Positions 1-8,542 of a stretch of 64,000 nucleotides of DNA are shown here, piece after piece. Each line of letters starts with the position of its first letter. Positions within the stretch are counted from its first letter, which is position 1. A program made the position numbers and the translations under genes. The DNA comes from Bradyrhizobium sp. KBS0727 (lineage in GTDB: Bacteria; Pseudomonadota; Alphaproteobacteria; Rhizobiales; Xanthobacteraceae): NCBI RefSeq assembly GCF_005937885.2, contig NZ_CP042176.1, positions 5,079,501-5,143,500 on the forward strand, given 5' to 3'. Under the pieces are notes generated by a model. That model had not been told where the DNA came from. It was given only the letters and a program-made list of their open reading frames with translations, and ran no database searches.

Positions 1-1661
1 TGAGAACGCTCTGGCTGAGCCGTCGGCGTGTCCTGCTTAGCCACGGGTTTCCTGACCACGATCTTGTCGCAGGTCCCGTCGTCGTTCAACTCGTAACCGG
101 AGCGACAAGTGATCTTCACGCACTTGTCGCCGCCGGACCGGTAGCCGGTCTCGCAGATCAAGGGACAAACGCGCACCGACTTGCCTCTTACTGCATCCAG
201 CGCGTCCGCATTGGCCGTCTTCACGTCGAGTTTCATGCCCGCATGCTTGTTGAATAGCTCGAGGGCGTGTTGCGCCGCCGTGTTCCAGTTCCCGTCAACC
301 GGCCCGGCGTTGCATCCGACGCGCTTCAACTCCGATTGCAGCGAGCGAGGTAGATCCGCAGCTGGTGCATGGTCCGGCTTTTCGGCCGATGGTGCTAGAG
401 CGGCCAACTTCTCTTCCTTGGCTCTCTCTTCAGCCGCATCCTTGGTTTCTGCTGCAGCCTTTTTTTCTTCGGCAGCCCTGATGCGCTCCGCTTCATTCTC
501 TGCGGCCTTGGCTAACGCTGCAGCCTTTAATCGTTCGGCTTCTGCGACCTTCGCCTCCTGGGCTTGCTTGGCCAACTCTGCTGCGACACGGGCCTCTTCG
601 GTCGCTCTCGCCTGTTCGGCGGCCTTCGTCTGTTCGGCAGCCTTGGCACCCTCAATGGCTAGGCGGGTCTGTTCTTCCTGCGCTGCCCTTGCGTTGTTAG
701 TGGCCTCAATCCGAACCGCTTCAGCTGACAGCTTGTCTCGATGGGCTTTGGCAAGGGCGGTGAAAAAGCCAGACGGATATTTTTCAATGAAGGCGTCCCA
801 AACCGGCTTCGTGCCGACTTGAAGCGCGAATTCGTAATTCCGCTGCATCGTGGCATCGTTATCGGTCGGTGCGGCTGCTGCGGGCACCGGCGCGGCGGGC
901 ACGAGCGTTACGTCATCACCTCCTAACGACCCATAAACGAAAGGCTCCTGTGCATTGTTCGTCGCCTTCAATACGTCGTCGCGAACAAAGCCAAAGGCCT
1001 TGCGAAGATCAAGACCGGGCTTGGCAAGGTGATTAACCAGCGCCGTAGCGAAAGGACTGTTCTTGCTGTCGCCATCCGACGCCGTCGAACCCGCCTTCGC
1101 GGCAAACGCAATCATCGTGTTGGGGCTGGAAGGCTCAACCTTGGCGAGACCGCGTCCAATCGCGCGCGACGCAATCGTTCGCTTCATGTTTTTAGCGAAC
1201 GGGTTGTCCCGGCAAGCATCGAGGATAACAAGCCGCAATTGCTTGGCCGGTTCAATCGCTACCAGAACGCGGTCCAACGGCAGCGTCTCGTCCAGGACGT
1301 CTGTATCCGTCTCGAGCGTGGCATCGACCGGAATGAGATAATTCGTGCCATCAAGCTCGATGCCGTGCCCGGCGTAGTAGACAACGGCGACATCCGCGTC
1401 CCGGCTTCTGTTGCCGAAGTCGCGCAGTGCCTTGCGTAATTCGCCCACGGTTAGGTTGAGCTTGGACTCGACCGTGTCGAAGCCTGCCGACTTGAACATC
1501 GTGGCAACCGCAGCTGCATCGTTCGCGGGATTACTAAGCTTGGCCACGTTCCGATAGGCAGAATTGCCGATCACCAGCGCAACGCGCTTCTCGGCAAACG
1601 CAGGCTCAGTGAAAAGCCAAGTCGACCAGATCGCAAAGACAACGGCCGCGATGGCGCGCAT
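1..1661 (-). CDS. Caspase-like (peptidase C14) family protein, exported, 3' end cut by window edge
   Basis: A predicted caspase-fold cysteine peptidase. Residues 1-23 form a signal peptide ending AFA, followed by the caspase p20-like core: the histidine lies in YYAGHG (His99) and the cysteine in LDACRDNPF (Cys150), the expected dyad spacing. After about residue 260 comes an Ala/Glu/Lys-rich segment (roughly 310-420, repeated AEQ/AEE/AKA units) likely to form a coiled coil. A peptidoglycan-binding-like stretch (LKRVGCNAGPVDGNWN) and a Cys-rich tail follow and run off the window without a stop. The ATG was chosen because it gives a clean signal peptide; the ribosome site (GGA) is weak. Bacterial members of this family act in proteolytic signalling or stress; the substrate is unknown. 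The family is secure, the role is not. Confidence 0.85.
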   Translation of the reverse strand, partial: MRAIAAVVFAIWSTWLFTEPAFAEKRVALVIGNSAYRNVAKLSNPANDAAAVATMFKSAGFDTVESKLNLTVGELRKALRDFGNRSRDADVAVVYYAGHGIELDGTNYLIPVDATLETDTDVLDETLPLDRVLVAIEPAKQLRLVILDACRDNPFAKNMKRTIASRAIGRGLAKVEPSSPNTMIAFAAKAGSTASDGDSKNSPFATALVNHLAKPGLDLRKAFGFVRDDVLKATNNAQEPFVYGSLGGDDVTLVPAAPVPAAAAPTDNDATMQRNYEFALQVGTKPVWDAFIEKYPSGFFTALAKAHRDKLSAEAVRIEATNNARAAQEEQTRLAIEGAKAAEQTKAAEQARATEEARVAAELAKQAQEAKVAEAERLKAAALAKAAENEAERIRAAEEKKAAAETKDAAEERAKEEKLAALAPSAEKPDHAPAADLPRSLQSELKRVGCNAGPVDGNWNTAAQHALELFNKHAGMKLDVKTANADALDAVRGKSVRVCPLICETGYRSGGDKCVKITCRSGYELNDDGTCDKIVVRKPVAKQDTPTAQPERS

Positions 1662-1777
1662 CAAAATTCCAATCGGCAATTGGCCGACCCTATCATTCAA
1701 CCCATTGATCGCAATAGCGCGTACACACGTCTGTGACGTTACTCACAGATGATCCTCAGAGCCACAGTTTCAGACGT

Positions 1778-1870
1778 GACTTCCGCTCAGGGTCCAATCG
1801 CTGCCATATCGGACTCTTCGGCTCATGTCCGGTCTACCCCCGATAGCGACCGGATAGCGGACATCTCGGA
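1778..1870 (-). repeat. Possible degenerate R1-type intergenic repeat
   Basis: ATGTCCG and its exact reverse complement CGGACAT bracket about 26 bases (1825-1831 and 1858-1864), and the surroundings resemble, loosely, the R1 repeats upstream of the neighbouring binding-protein genes. Similarity to the other copies is weak, so membership is tentative. Confidence 0.3.
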
Positions 1871-1886
1871 ATGGCAGTTTCGTGCC

Positions 1887-2073
1887 GATATTGTTGCAAA
1901 AGTCGTTTTGGGGTGCTGAACGAAAATTCCTAGAGCCGCTGATGCGTTTTAAGCGCGGCGACGGGAGGGACTCAGCAGTGGCGTTGAAACGCGACGCAGC
2001 AGCAGAGAAGTCCAAAGATCAGCTCTTGCGAGATTTTTGCGGTCATTCGATTTTCGACTTTTGCAACAAAATC
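1887..2073 (+). mobile_element. MITE-like element E1 with terminal inverted repeats
   Basis: A perfect 15-bp inverted repeat, TTGTTGCAAAAGTCG at 1891-1905 and its reverse complement at 2055-2069, extends imperfectly outwards on both sides. The interior has no transposase. It shares a diagnostic internal block (TAGAGCCGCTGATGCGTTTT, from 1931) with element E2 near 10,000, which lies in the opposite orientation and also ends in TTGCAAAAG. Two related copies with matched ends and no coding capacity suggest a non-autonomous element or a heavily deleted insertion sequence. Confidence 0.55.
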
Positions 2074-2085
2074 TGCCAGAACCGG

Positions 2086-3063
2086 TCATTCAATCAACTC
2101 GTCGGCGGATGCGATAATTGAATCGGGCATGGTCAAACCAAGGACCTTGGCGGTCTTCAGATTTACTACAGTCTCGAATTTTGTTGGCCGTTCAATCGGC
2201 AATTCCGATACCGGAGTCCCTTTGAGCACGCGATCTACATAGTAAGCCAAACGACGATACGACTCGGAGAGCTTAGGTCCATAACTACAGATGGCGCCAC
2301 TTCTTGCGAATACCGGCCAACCGGAAATTACTGGGGCACGATGTTTCATTCCGTAGTCAATGATCCGCTGCCGATACTGAATGGCAAAACCGTCGGCAAA
2401 AAGCGAAATCGCTTGCGGAGGGTTCGGGTCCATGGCGGCGAATGCGGAGGCTAGTTGTCCCTCGGTCGCGGTTCCAAAAAATTCCGTTGTCAGGCCAAGT
2501 TTCCGGGCTGTCTCCTCTGAGTAGGTCCGCTCGATCTGCGAACCGGGGTGTTCGGGGTTGGCGATGATGGCAACGCGCTGCAAACCTGGAATAGTATCCC
2601 GCAATATTTCCAACCGTTTGGCATTCAGTTCAGCCGCCATAAACGTTAGACCCGTCATGTTGTCACGGGGATGCGCAAGGCTGTCGGCGAAGCCAGCAAC
2701 GACGGGATCCCCACTAAAAACGAACACGGTGGGTGTGGTTAGCTTCAGTTCGTATACCAAGGGGACCGCAGCGCCTTGGACAACCAACAGATCAACCGGT
2801 TTGCGAGCTAATTCGGCCGCTAGTGGGGCTACGCGCAACAGATTGTCGTCGCCATAGCGATAGTCGATTTCAAGGTTGTCGTTCTCACGATACCCAAATT
2901 CGCGAAGGCCACCTCGAAACGCCTCAAGAAACGGAGTAAGGCTCGGTTCTCGCTGAGCGGTGAGCCATCCGATGCGAAAGACCTTGGCCGCAGCGTGTGC
3001 GCAGCGATAGCCCGCTGAGAACGCGATAACAGCACTCGAAGCCAGAAATGTGCGGCGGTTCAT
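2086..3063 (-). CDS. ABC transporter substrate-binding protein (ABC_sub_bind / PF04392 type)
   Basis: A periplasmic solute-binding protein of the family found in large numbers in Bradyrhizobium. It starts MNRRTFLASSA, a twin-arginine-like signal followed by a hydrophobic core and AHA cleavage region. Family hallmarks follow: RIGWLTA, FRGGLREFGY, SLAHPRDNMTG and a C-terminal LTMPDSIIASADELIE. Length (325 aa) is normal. The start chosen excludes an upstream in-frame extension that is repeat DNA. No permease or ATPase gene is adjacent, so it is an orphan; the ligand cannot be told. It is the left-most member of a same-strand array of similar genes. Confidence 0.88.
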   Translation of the reverse strand: MNRRTFLASSAVIAFSAGYRCAHAAAKVFRIGWLTAQREPSLTPFLEAFRGGLREFGYRENDNLEIDYRYGDDNLLRVAPLAAELARKPVDLLVVQGAAVPLVYELKLTTPTVFVFSGDPVVAGFADSLAHPRDNMTGLTFMAAELNAKRLEILRDTIPGLQRVAIIANPEHPGSQIERTYSEETARKLGLTTEFFGTATEGQLASAFAAMDPNPPQAISLFADGFAIQYRQRIIDYGMKHRAPVISGWPVFARSGAICSYGPKLSESYRRLAYYVDRVLKGTPVSELPIERPTKFETVVNLKTAKVLGLTMPDSIIASADELIE

Positions 3064-3148
3064 TTTGGTTGTCCCGCAATCAGAGACCCGCAATATAACT
3101 GGACAGGACTGTTTTATCCAGCATCCGACCGAAGGCTATGACCGTTGT

Positions 3149-3258
3149 GGGTCAAAATGCGAAATACTCGCCCGGAGCACATGTCTTCCGGGTTACCACT
3201 GACAACGGACATGCCGCTGCACCGCAATAACTGACGCTATGTGCCATGAAGAGACATC
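3149..3258 (-). repeat. Intergenic repeat R1, copy b
   Basis: One of several ~100-bp repeats placed at the 5' side of leftward binding-protein genes. Read on the plus strand it begins with GGGTCAAA and ends with a block close to CTGCACCGCAATAACTGACG followed by CTATGTGCC; the end block is nearly identical in the copies near 4,490, 5,690 and 6,860. Confidence 0.6.
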
Positions 3259-3340
3259 GCAGTTTTTAATTAGCCTCCGACTAGGCGTTCAAACAACTGT
3301 ACCTGCGAACGGCGCGCTATATCGTAACAGTAGATCGGCC

Positions 3341-4306
3341 TTACTCGATCTTGATGTTAGCCGCCTTTATGACCTTGGCCCACTTCACCGTCTCGTCCGA
3401 GATAAGCTTGCCGTAGTCAGCGGGTGAGCCTTGAAACACTATGCCTCCGCCGATAACAGCAAGCCGTACCACCATCTTGGGATCGGCGAGTGCGGCGTTG
3501 ATCTCTTTGTTTAGCTTTTCGATTATTTCCACGGGTGTATTCTTGGGCACGCCAACACCATACCAGGAGCTTGCCTCATAGCCCGGCACGTATTCGCTCA
3601 CGGTCGGGATGTCAGGTAATGCTTCCGAGCGCATCGCGGTCGTTACCGCCAATGCTCGTAAGCTGCCGGCCTTGATGTATTCGATCGATGCCGGCATGCT
3701 GCTAAACATCACCTGCACCTGACCAGCGAGCAGGTCAGTCAGCGCGGGGCCCGAGCCGCGATAAGGCACGTTAGTCATGTTGACGCCGGTCATAGTCTTG
3801 AACAATTCACCGGCCAGTTGTGTCACGTTTCCGAGGCCGGCAGACGCCATATTGATCTTGTCTGGATTAACTTTGGCCAAGGCAATGAACTCTGGGACCG
3901 TCTTGGCCGGAAATGACGAATTTACCACCATCACGAGAGGCTGACGAATAAGGCCCGTCACCGGGGCAATGTCGCGGATGAAATTAAAATTGAGATTTTC
4001 GTATAAAGTCACATTGGTCGCGGGAGAAGGATCTACGAGCAGAAGCGTATACCCGTCAGGATCGGCCTTTACGACCGCCTCGGTGCCTACATTGGTGTTG
4101 GCTCCAGGCCGGTTCTCAATAATGAACGGTTGACCGATGCGCTCCGAGAGCCATTGACCCAATAGGCGAGCGAGAATGTCTGTTCCGCCAGCCGGCGCGA
4201 AAGGAACGATGATTCTCACCGGGCGAGCAGGAAAGCTCTGCGCCCGCGCCACGACCGGCCACGCCGCCGCACCTCCCACGAGGCCAATAAATTCTCGCCG
4301 CTGCAT
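3341..4306 (-). CDS. Tripartite tricarboxylate transporter (Bug/TctC) substrate-binding protein
   Basis: A Bug-family periplasmic receptor. The start MQRREFIGLVGGAAAWP gives a signal peptide ending ARAQ. The family signatures are in order: PARPVRIIVPFAPAGGTDILAR, a GQPFIIENRPGA block, DGYTLL, the ASAGLGNVTQLAGELFK region, VPYRGSGPALTDLLAGQVQ and a P-T-V-S-E motif near residue 240. Length (321 aa) is typical. Upstream in-frame sequence is repeat R1 and was excluded. No TctA/TctB membrane partner is nearby, as is usual for this expanded family. Ligands of relatives are carboxylates; the ligand here is unknown. Confidence 0.9.
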   Translation of the reverse strand: MQRREFIGLVGGAAAWPVVARAQSFPARPVRIIVPFAPAGGTDILARLLGQWLSERIGQPFIIENRPGANTNVGTEAVVKADPDGYTLLLVDPSPATNVTLYENLNFNFIRDIAPVTGLIRQPLVMVVNSSFPAKTVPEFIALAKVNPDKINMASAGLGNVTQLAGELFKTMTGVNMTNVPYRGSGPALTDLLAGQVQVMFSSMPASIEYIKAGSLRALAVTTAMRSEALPDIPTVSEYVPGYEASSWYGVGVPKNTPVEIIEKLNKEINAALADPKMVVRLAVIGGGIVFQGSPADYGKLISDETVKWAKVIKAANIKIE

Positions 4307-4413
4307 GTCCACCCCCAACGTCGTTGGGCGACAGTGTAACTGCCTAAACTGGACACTTGGAAGACGTTGGGTCCAGCTCAAAGGAATATGTTTGGGGCAT
4401 CGATGTCTCAGTT

Positions 4414-4512
4414 GGGTCAATCGCGTCACTTTGGCTGTATGCCGGTCACTTCTGGTTTGCACCCAACCGCGGACATGGCGCTGCACCGCAATAACTGACG
4501 CTAAGTGCACAG
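4414..4512 (-). repeat. Intergenic repeat R1, copy c
   Basis: Same layout as the copy near 3,200: a GGGTCAA block, a variable middle, then a GGACATGG block and CTGCACCGCAATAACTGACG followed by CTAAGTGC. It lies directly 5' of the Bug-family gene. Confidence 0.6.
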
Positions 4513-4546
4513 TTCCGGACTCATGCACCGTAGAGCAGCCGCCACC

Positions 4547-5527
4547 CTATTCAATCACTTCGTCTGCGAGCGCCGTCAGCGTCGCTGGAATTTCCAGTCC
4601 TATCGATTTCGCGGCCTTGATATTGATGACGAACTGGTAGCGTGTCGGCTGCTCAACCGGGAGGTCGGCAGGCTTCGCGCCCTTGAGGATAAGATCGACC
4701 ATCGCTGCGGCACGGTCGAAGGATTCGCGCGTGTCGGCTCCATAGGACATCAAACCACCATCGCGAACGATGGAGTCCGCCTCAAAGATTGCAGGCAGAC
4801 GATGCTCAGCGGCATAGTCAATCACGCGCTTTCGGTTGAGCACCGTCAGCGAGTCCGAAACCATCAGGATAGCGTCAGGCGGATCGCGGGTCATCGCCGC
4901 GAAAGCTTCATTAAAATCGTCGGGTTCCCGCACGCCAAGCGGCTGCACAGTAATTCCAACACCCTGGGCTGCGTTCGCGGAAGTCTCATAACGCATCGAC
5001 ATACCCAGATCGTCCTTGTTCCAAAGCATCGCTACCCGGCGAAGCCTCGGCAACAAGGTTGCCAGCAACGAGAGCCGCTTGGTGGATAGTATTGATGCGT
5101 CATCGGCTATTCCGGTTACGTTGCCACCCGGCCGCGCGAGACTTTCGACCAGTCCGGTCTTGACCGGATCGCCGGAGCCAGACGCCAACACGGTTGGGAC
5201 GCCCGATGCCTTTGCTGCGGCAGCGGCTGGGTAGCCGAGGGTGACCACAACGTCCACGCTCGCCGCCTTGAGCTCCTGCATTAGCTTCGGCACCAGCTCA
5301 AGCTTGCCCGACGCCCCTCGTGCCTCGTGGATCAAGTTTTGTCCAAGCAAATATCCACGCTTCGCCAGCCCGTCGAAGAGAACCGCACCGCGATCCGCCG
5401 TAGCAGAGACCGGGGGGCCGGGAGTGAGCGTGCCAACGCGATAAACCTTCGCGGTCTGGGCAAGCGCGCTCAACGGCCAAGCCGCAGCCGCTCCACCAGT
5501 AAGCGCGATGAAGTCTCGACGTCGCAT
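4547..5527 (-). CDS. ABC transporter substrate-binding protein (ABC_sub_bind type)
   Basis: A paralogue of the binding protein at the left of the array. It starts MRRRDFIALTGGAAAAWP, a twin-arginine-style signal peptide ending ALAQ, then YRVGTLTPGPP, FDGLAKRGYLLGQN, VESLARPGGNVTGIADD and a C-terminal PATLTALADEVIE. Length is 326 aa. The open frame continues upstream but that part translates repeat R1, so the internal ATG is preferred. No cognate permease or ATPase is present. Relatives are annotated as importers of diverse organic solutes; specificity cannot be inferred. Confidence 0.88.
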   Translation of the reverse strand: MRRRDFIALTGGAAAAWPLSALAQTAKVYRVGTLTPGPPVSATADRGAVLFDGLAKRGYLLGQNLIHEARGASGKLELVPKLMQELKAASVDVVVTLGYPAAAAAKASGVPTVLASGSGDPVKTGLVESLARPGGNVTGIADDASILSTKRLSLLATLLPRLRRVAMLWNKDDLGMSMRYETSANAAQGVGITVQPLGVREPDDFNEAFAAMTRDPPDAILMVSDSLTVLNRKRVIDYAAEHRLPAIFEADSIVRDGGLMSYGADTRESFDRAAAMVDLILKGAKPADLPVEQPTRYQFVINIKAAKSIGLEIPATLTALADEVIE

Positions 5528-5606
5528 TCCTAATCCCGCCCCCGATGCCGCCAACCCGAGCCTAAGCAATTTTCGGCACAGGTCCAAGCGGTCAGATGTC
5601 CGAGTT

Positions 5607-5712
5607 GGGTCAAACTGAGAAGTCCGGGCGTTCAACCGGCAGGTCGGCTTTACCCCCAACTCCGGACATGGCCTTCCACCGCGCAAACTGACGCTTTGTG
5701 CCAACAGCGGAA
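5607..5712 (-). repeat. Intergenic repeat R1, copy d
   Basis: On the plus strand it reads GGGTCAAACTGAGAAGTCCG, then CCGGCAGGTCGG and CCAACTCCGGACATGG, and ends AACTGACGCTTTGTGCC. It is the closest relative of copy e near 6,800, sharing most bases. Confidence 0.7.
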
Positions 5713-5723
5713 GTTATTCGGTC

Positions 5724-6694
5724 CTATTCGATCACCTTATCAGCGCGCGCGATGAGACGGTCAGAGAAGGTTAACCCAAGGGCTGCGGCCGTTTTTAGAT
5801 TGAGGGCTAACTCAAACGTCACTGGCTGTTCGACTGGAATTTCAGCCGGATCAACTCCTTTGAAGATTTTGTCGATATAATGCGCTGCCCTACGGAACAC
5901 TGGTTTCAAATCGGCGGCGTAGCTGGCCAATCCACCCAAATCTACGTAAGCACTGCTTTGATAGATAGCTGGAATAGCAGACTGCGCGGCCAACGAAACG
6001 ATTTCGGGTCTGGTTACGTCGGCAAGAACAAAGAGAGCGTCGCAGTTTTCTCGTTTCATTGTTTGGAACGCTTGCTCCAGATCACTAGGCGCCGCAGCCA
6101 CAACCGGAACAGTCGCAAGGTCAAGCTTCTTCGCGGCACCGTCGAACAACTCGTACTGATGCGGATGGGTTGGATTGCGAGACATCAAGACGGCTACGCG
6201 CTTGGCGGTCGGTAGGGCCGAGTGAAGCAATTCGACGGCCTTACCAAGAGCATCGCCAACCATATTCGCTGTGCCGGTGATATTTCCCCGGGATGAGCAA
6301 TGCTTTTGACGAAGCCTGATCCAATTGGATCGGTCGCTGGCGACATCACTATTGGAATGGTCGAGGTCGCGCGCTGAGCTGCTGCTATCGCTGGCGTGGC
6401 CACCGCAACGATGACGTCAGGGTGGCGACTTACCAGTTCTTTCGCGAGAGCAGGCAATTTATCGATCTGTCCGTTCGCATAGTTATAGTCGATCACGATA
6501 TTCTGTCCTTCGACGTAACCGAGTAACTTAAGCTCATCGCGGAAGCCATCCCAATAAACGCCATCCGCCGGTTCTTGCCTGCCGGGATAGATATGACCGA
6601 TCCGCCACACCTTGGAGGCAGACTGCGCCGCTGCGATAAATGGCCACGCGACTGTCGTGTAGCCGATGGCCTTGATTAAATTGCGCCGCAACAT
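5724..6694 (-). pseudogene. Frameshifted ABC_sub_bind substrate-binding protein
   Basis: Two overlapping frames together make one complete family member. The first encodes MLRRNLIKAIGY (signal region), RIGHIYPGR, FRDELKLLGYVEGQN and VKSIAHPGE; the second resumes with NMVGDALGKAVELLHS and ends LTFSDRLIARADKVIE. The family sequence at the junction is HPGGNITG; the DNA has four Gs (plus-strand CCCC at 6286-6289) where five would keep the frame. A one-base loss in this run therefore disables the gene, unless it is a sequencing error. A one-base insertion restores a normal-length protein. Confidence 0.75.
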
Positions 6695-6777
6695 CGCAAG
6701 GGCTCCCAACATCGATCAAGAGGGAGCCGATCTTGAACGGGCTCGGGGATTTCGCAAGCGGGCCTTTGGTCTGGTTT

Positions 6778-6894
6778 GGGTCAAAGTGAGAAGTCTGGGC
6801 GTTGGACCGGCAGGTCGGTATACCGCCAACTCCGGACATGGCCCTGCAACGCAACAACTGACGCTATGTGCCACAAGCAGACATCGGCACCTGA
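6778..6894 (-). repeat. Intergenic repeat R1, copy e
   Basis: Plus-strand text begins GGGTCAAAGTGAGAAGTC, carries CCGGCAGGTCGG and CCAACTCCGGACATGG, and ends CAACTGACGCTATGTGCCAC. It sits between the frameshifted binding-protein gene and the stub of another. Confidence 0.7.
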
Positions 6895-6985
6895 TCGATC
6901 ACCTCGCTAGCGCGCAGCAGGAACGATCCGAGCGCGTCTTTGACGACGTAAAGTGCATCCGCGCGACCACTAAGCGATGAGCGGC
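6886..6985 (-). pseudogene. Internally deleted stub of an ABC_sub_bind gene
   Basis: The minus strand encodes GRADALYVVKDAL directly joined to FLLRASEVIDQV. In intact neighbours the first motif (DAL followed by V/F/L) lies in the middle of the protein and the second (LLARADEVIE type) is the extreme C terminus, so about 90 residues between them and everything upstream are missing. This looks like a fifth member of the array reduced to two fragments. Short matches make this tentative. Confidence 0.4.
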
Positions 6986-7061
6986 ACCACATGCCGCAGC
7001 GGCGGTTGAGGCCCCCTCGGCCCGCGGGTGCGGCAACTCCTGCCAACCACTCAACGGAAAT

Positions 7062-8186
7062 TTACTGGTGCGCCCGTTCGGCGTCGGCGATCGCGGTGCC
7101 CATGTATTTCGATTGGAAATGAGCAACCCGCTCTCGCCACATTCCGACGAACGCCTCCGACGTCAGCTTTTCCACCGATTTCCACGCCTCTTTGACGGCC
7201 GGAAGCGTATTGCCCCAGATCGCGCGCCTGCACCATTTTTCGCCCTTCTCCCTGCCTTCGCTGGTGGCGCACATCGATTTCCAGGCGATGCGATTGGGTT
7301 GGCTGAGGTGCTCCGCGGCGCCTTCCCAGCCCTGCTGATGGATCAGGTAGAGATCGTTCAAGTCCGGCTTCCTGTGCGTCACCCACTCGAACAGAATGCC
7401 TTCAGTAATGATCTTGTAGGCTGCCGCAACGGCATTATCGCGGGGATTGAGAATGTCTCCGGAGCCGAATTTGCCGAACTCGTATTTGCTCAGCTGGAAC
7501 AGCCCGATATACGACCCGGTGCGTTGCTTGGGGTCGAAACCGGACTCGACCTTGGCCACCGCCTTCATGAAAGTGAAATCCAGACCGAAAGCGTCGGACG
7601 CGCGCTTGATCTCTTCCACCGGCGTTCCGACCGGGATGTCCTTGAACGAACGCAAGACGATCGCAGCCGGCTTCTCGGCAGGCGGCAGTTCGGACCAGAC
7701 ATAACAAATGAGATACCGGAAATCCTGCGGCCCCGAGTTGGAGGCACCGCCCGATGCACCGCACGTTGTCGGCGCCAGTTGCGCGGCATCACGGTGGCCC
7801 GGGTCCACGGATTTCTGCACAGGCGGTAAATCGGCCGACAGCGTCTGCGACGGATCGGGCAACGCGGCCACGACCATCGTTTCCGGCTTATCCGAGGCCG
7901 CCGTCGTGTCTGTGGCCGTCCCCGCCGCGGGTTCGGCGGCCGTCGCCACTTCGGCGCTAGCGACGGCGGCGTTCGCGACAATGGCGTTGGCCATTGCGAT
8001 TGCCTGCGGTTCATCTGCGAGCCTGGCGTTGGCGGCGAGAGAGGCTGCGCGGTCCTCGATTGGCACTGCGCCGGAGTTCTCGATACTGGCCGAAGCGAAG
8101 CCAGGAAGCCGGGCGACGACCCAGCCTGCGAGAACGACCGTTCCGCACAACGCCGCCGCCACTATCGCAAATCGCCGCGTGTTCAT
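7062..8186 (-). CDS. Lytic transglycosylase (SLT-like) domain protein
   Basis: A predicted periplasmic or membrane-anchored peptidoglycan lytic transglycosylase. MNTRRFAIVAAALCG opens a signal/anchor segment (residues 6-24), followed by a low-complexity Ala/Thr/Pro-rich linker (about 30-150). The C-terminal domain has FMKAVAKVESGFDPK with the likely catalytic Glu214, then SYIGLFQLSKYEFGKFG, NPRDNAVAAAYK and LYLIHQQGWEGA, the order seen in SLT-fold enzymes. Length is 374 aa. A longer in-frame start exists but the chosen ATG gives the signal sequence. It is divergent from an L,D-transpeptidase gene, fitting a shared cell-wall role. Confidence 0.8.
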   Translation of the reverse strand: MNTRRFAIVAAALCGTVVLAGWVVARLPGFASASIENSGAVPIEDRAASLAANARLADEPQAIAMANAIVANAAVASAEVATAAEPAAGTATDTTAASDKPETMVVAALPDPSQTLSADLPPVQKSVDPGHRDAAQLAPTTCGASGGASNSGPQDFRYLICYVWSELPPAEKPAAIVLRSFKDIPVGTPVEEIKRASDAFGLDFTFMKAVAKVESGFDPKQRTGSYIGLFQLSKYEFGKFGSGDILNPRDNAVAAAYKIITEGILFEWVTHRKPDLNDLYLIHQQGWEGAAEHLSQPNRIAWKSMCATSEGREKGEKWCRRAIWGNTLPAVKEAWKSVEKLTSEAFVGMWRERVAHFQSKYMGTAIADAERAHQ

Positions 8187-8542
8187 GATGCCGTCGCCTC
8201 CATAGGCTCCACCGGAGCCGTGTAGAAAAGCCAAGCATGCGAAGAGCCTCATTCTTGGGATCAATATGGGTCGCGCAATGGCGCAAACGGCCGCTCGTCA
8301 ATTTTTCCAAAACATGTTGCCCGATGGCAACGCGTCGATCGCAAGCAATTGCGCCCGTCTCAACGGCAACTCACACCGTAATTGTGAGTACGGTCCAATT
8401 TTCGACCCACTGCGACCAGATTTGAAGGAGAGGCTTGGCGCGCTGTCGGGATGACGCATCAGGCGTCGGCTTCGCGCATCGTCTCGAAACGATGGAATCG
8501 CGGCTATGGGACCGGGCGATGTTCGCTAAGGGATTACCAACA
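8187..8542. other. Divergent promoter region of two cell-wall genes
   Basis: No gene seen. The region must hold the promoters for the leftward lytic transglycosylase and the rightward L,D-transpeptidase. I found no clear operator palindrome. Confidence 0.5.

Larger units (their letters stand above)
1662..2085. other. Gene-free stretch between the caspase-like gene and a binding-protein gene
   Basis: No convincing gene is seen on either strand. It holds the putative promoter of the leftward caspase-like gene, a degenerate repeat near 1,800 and the MITE-like element E1. Short open frames here have no recognisable domain or ribosome site. Confidence 0.6.
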
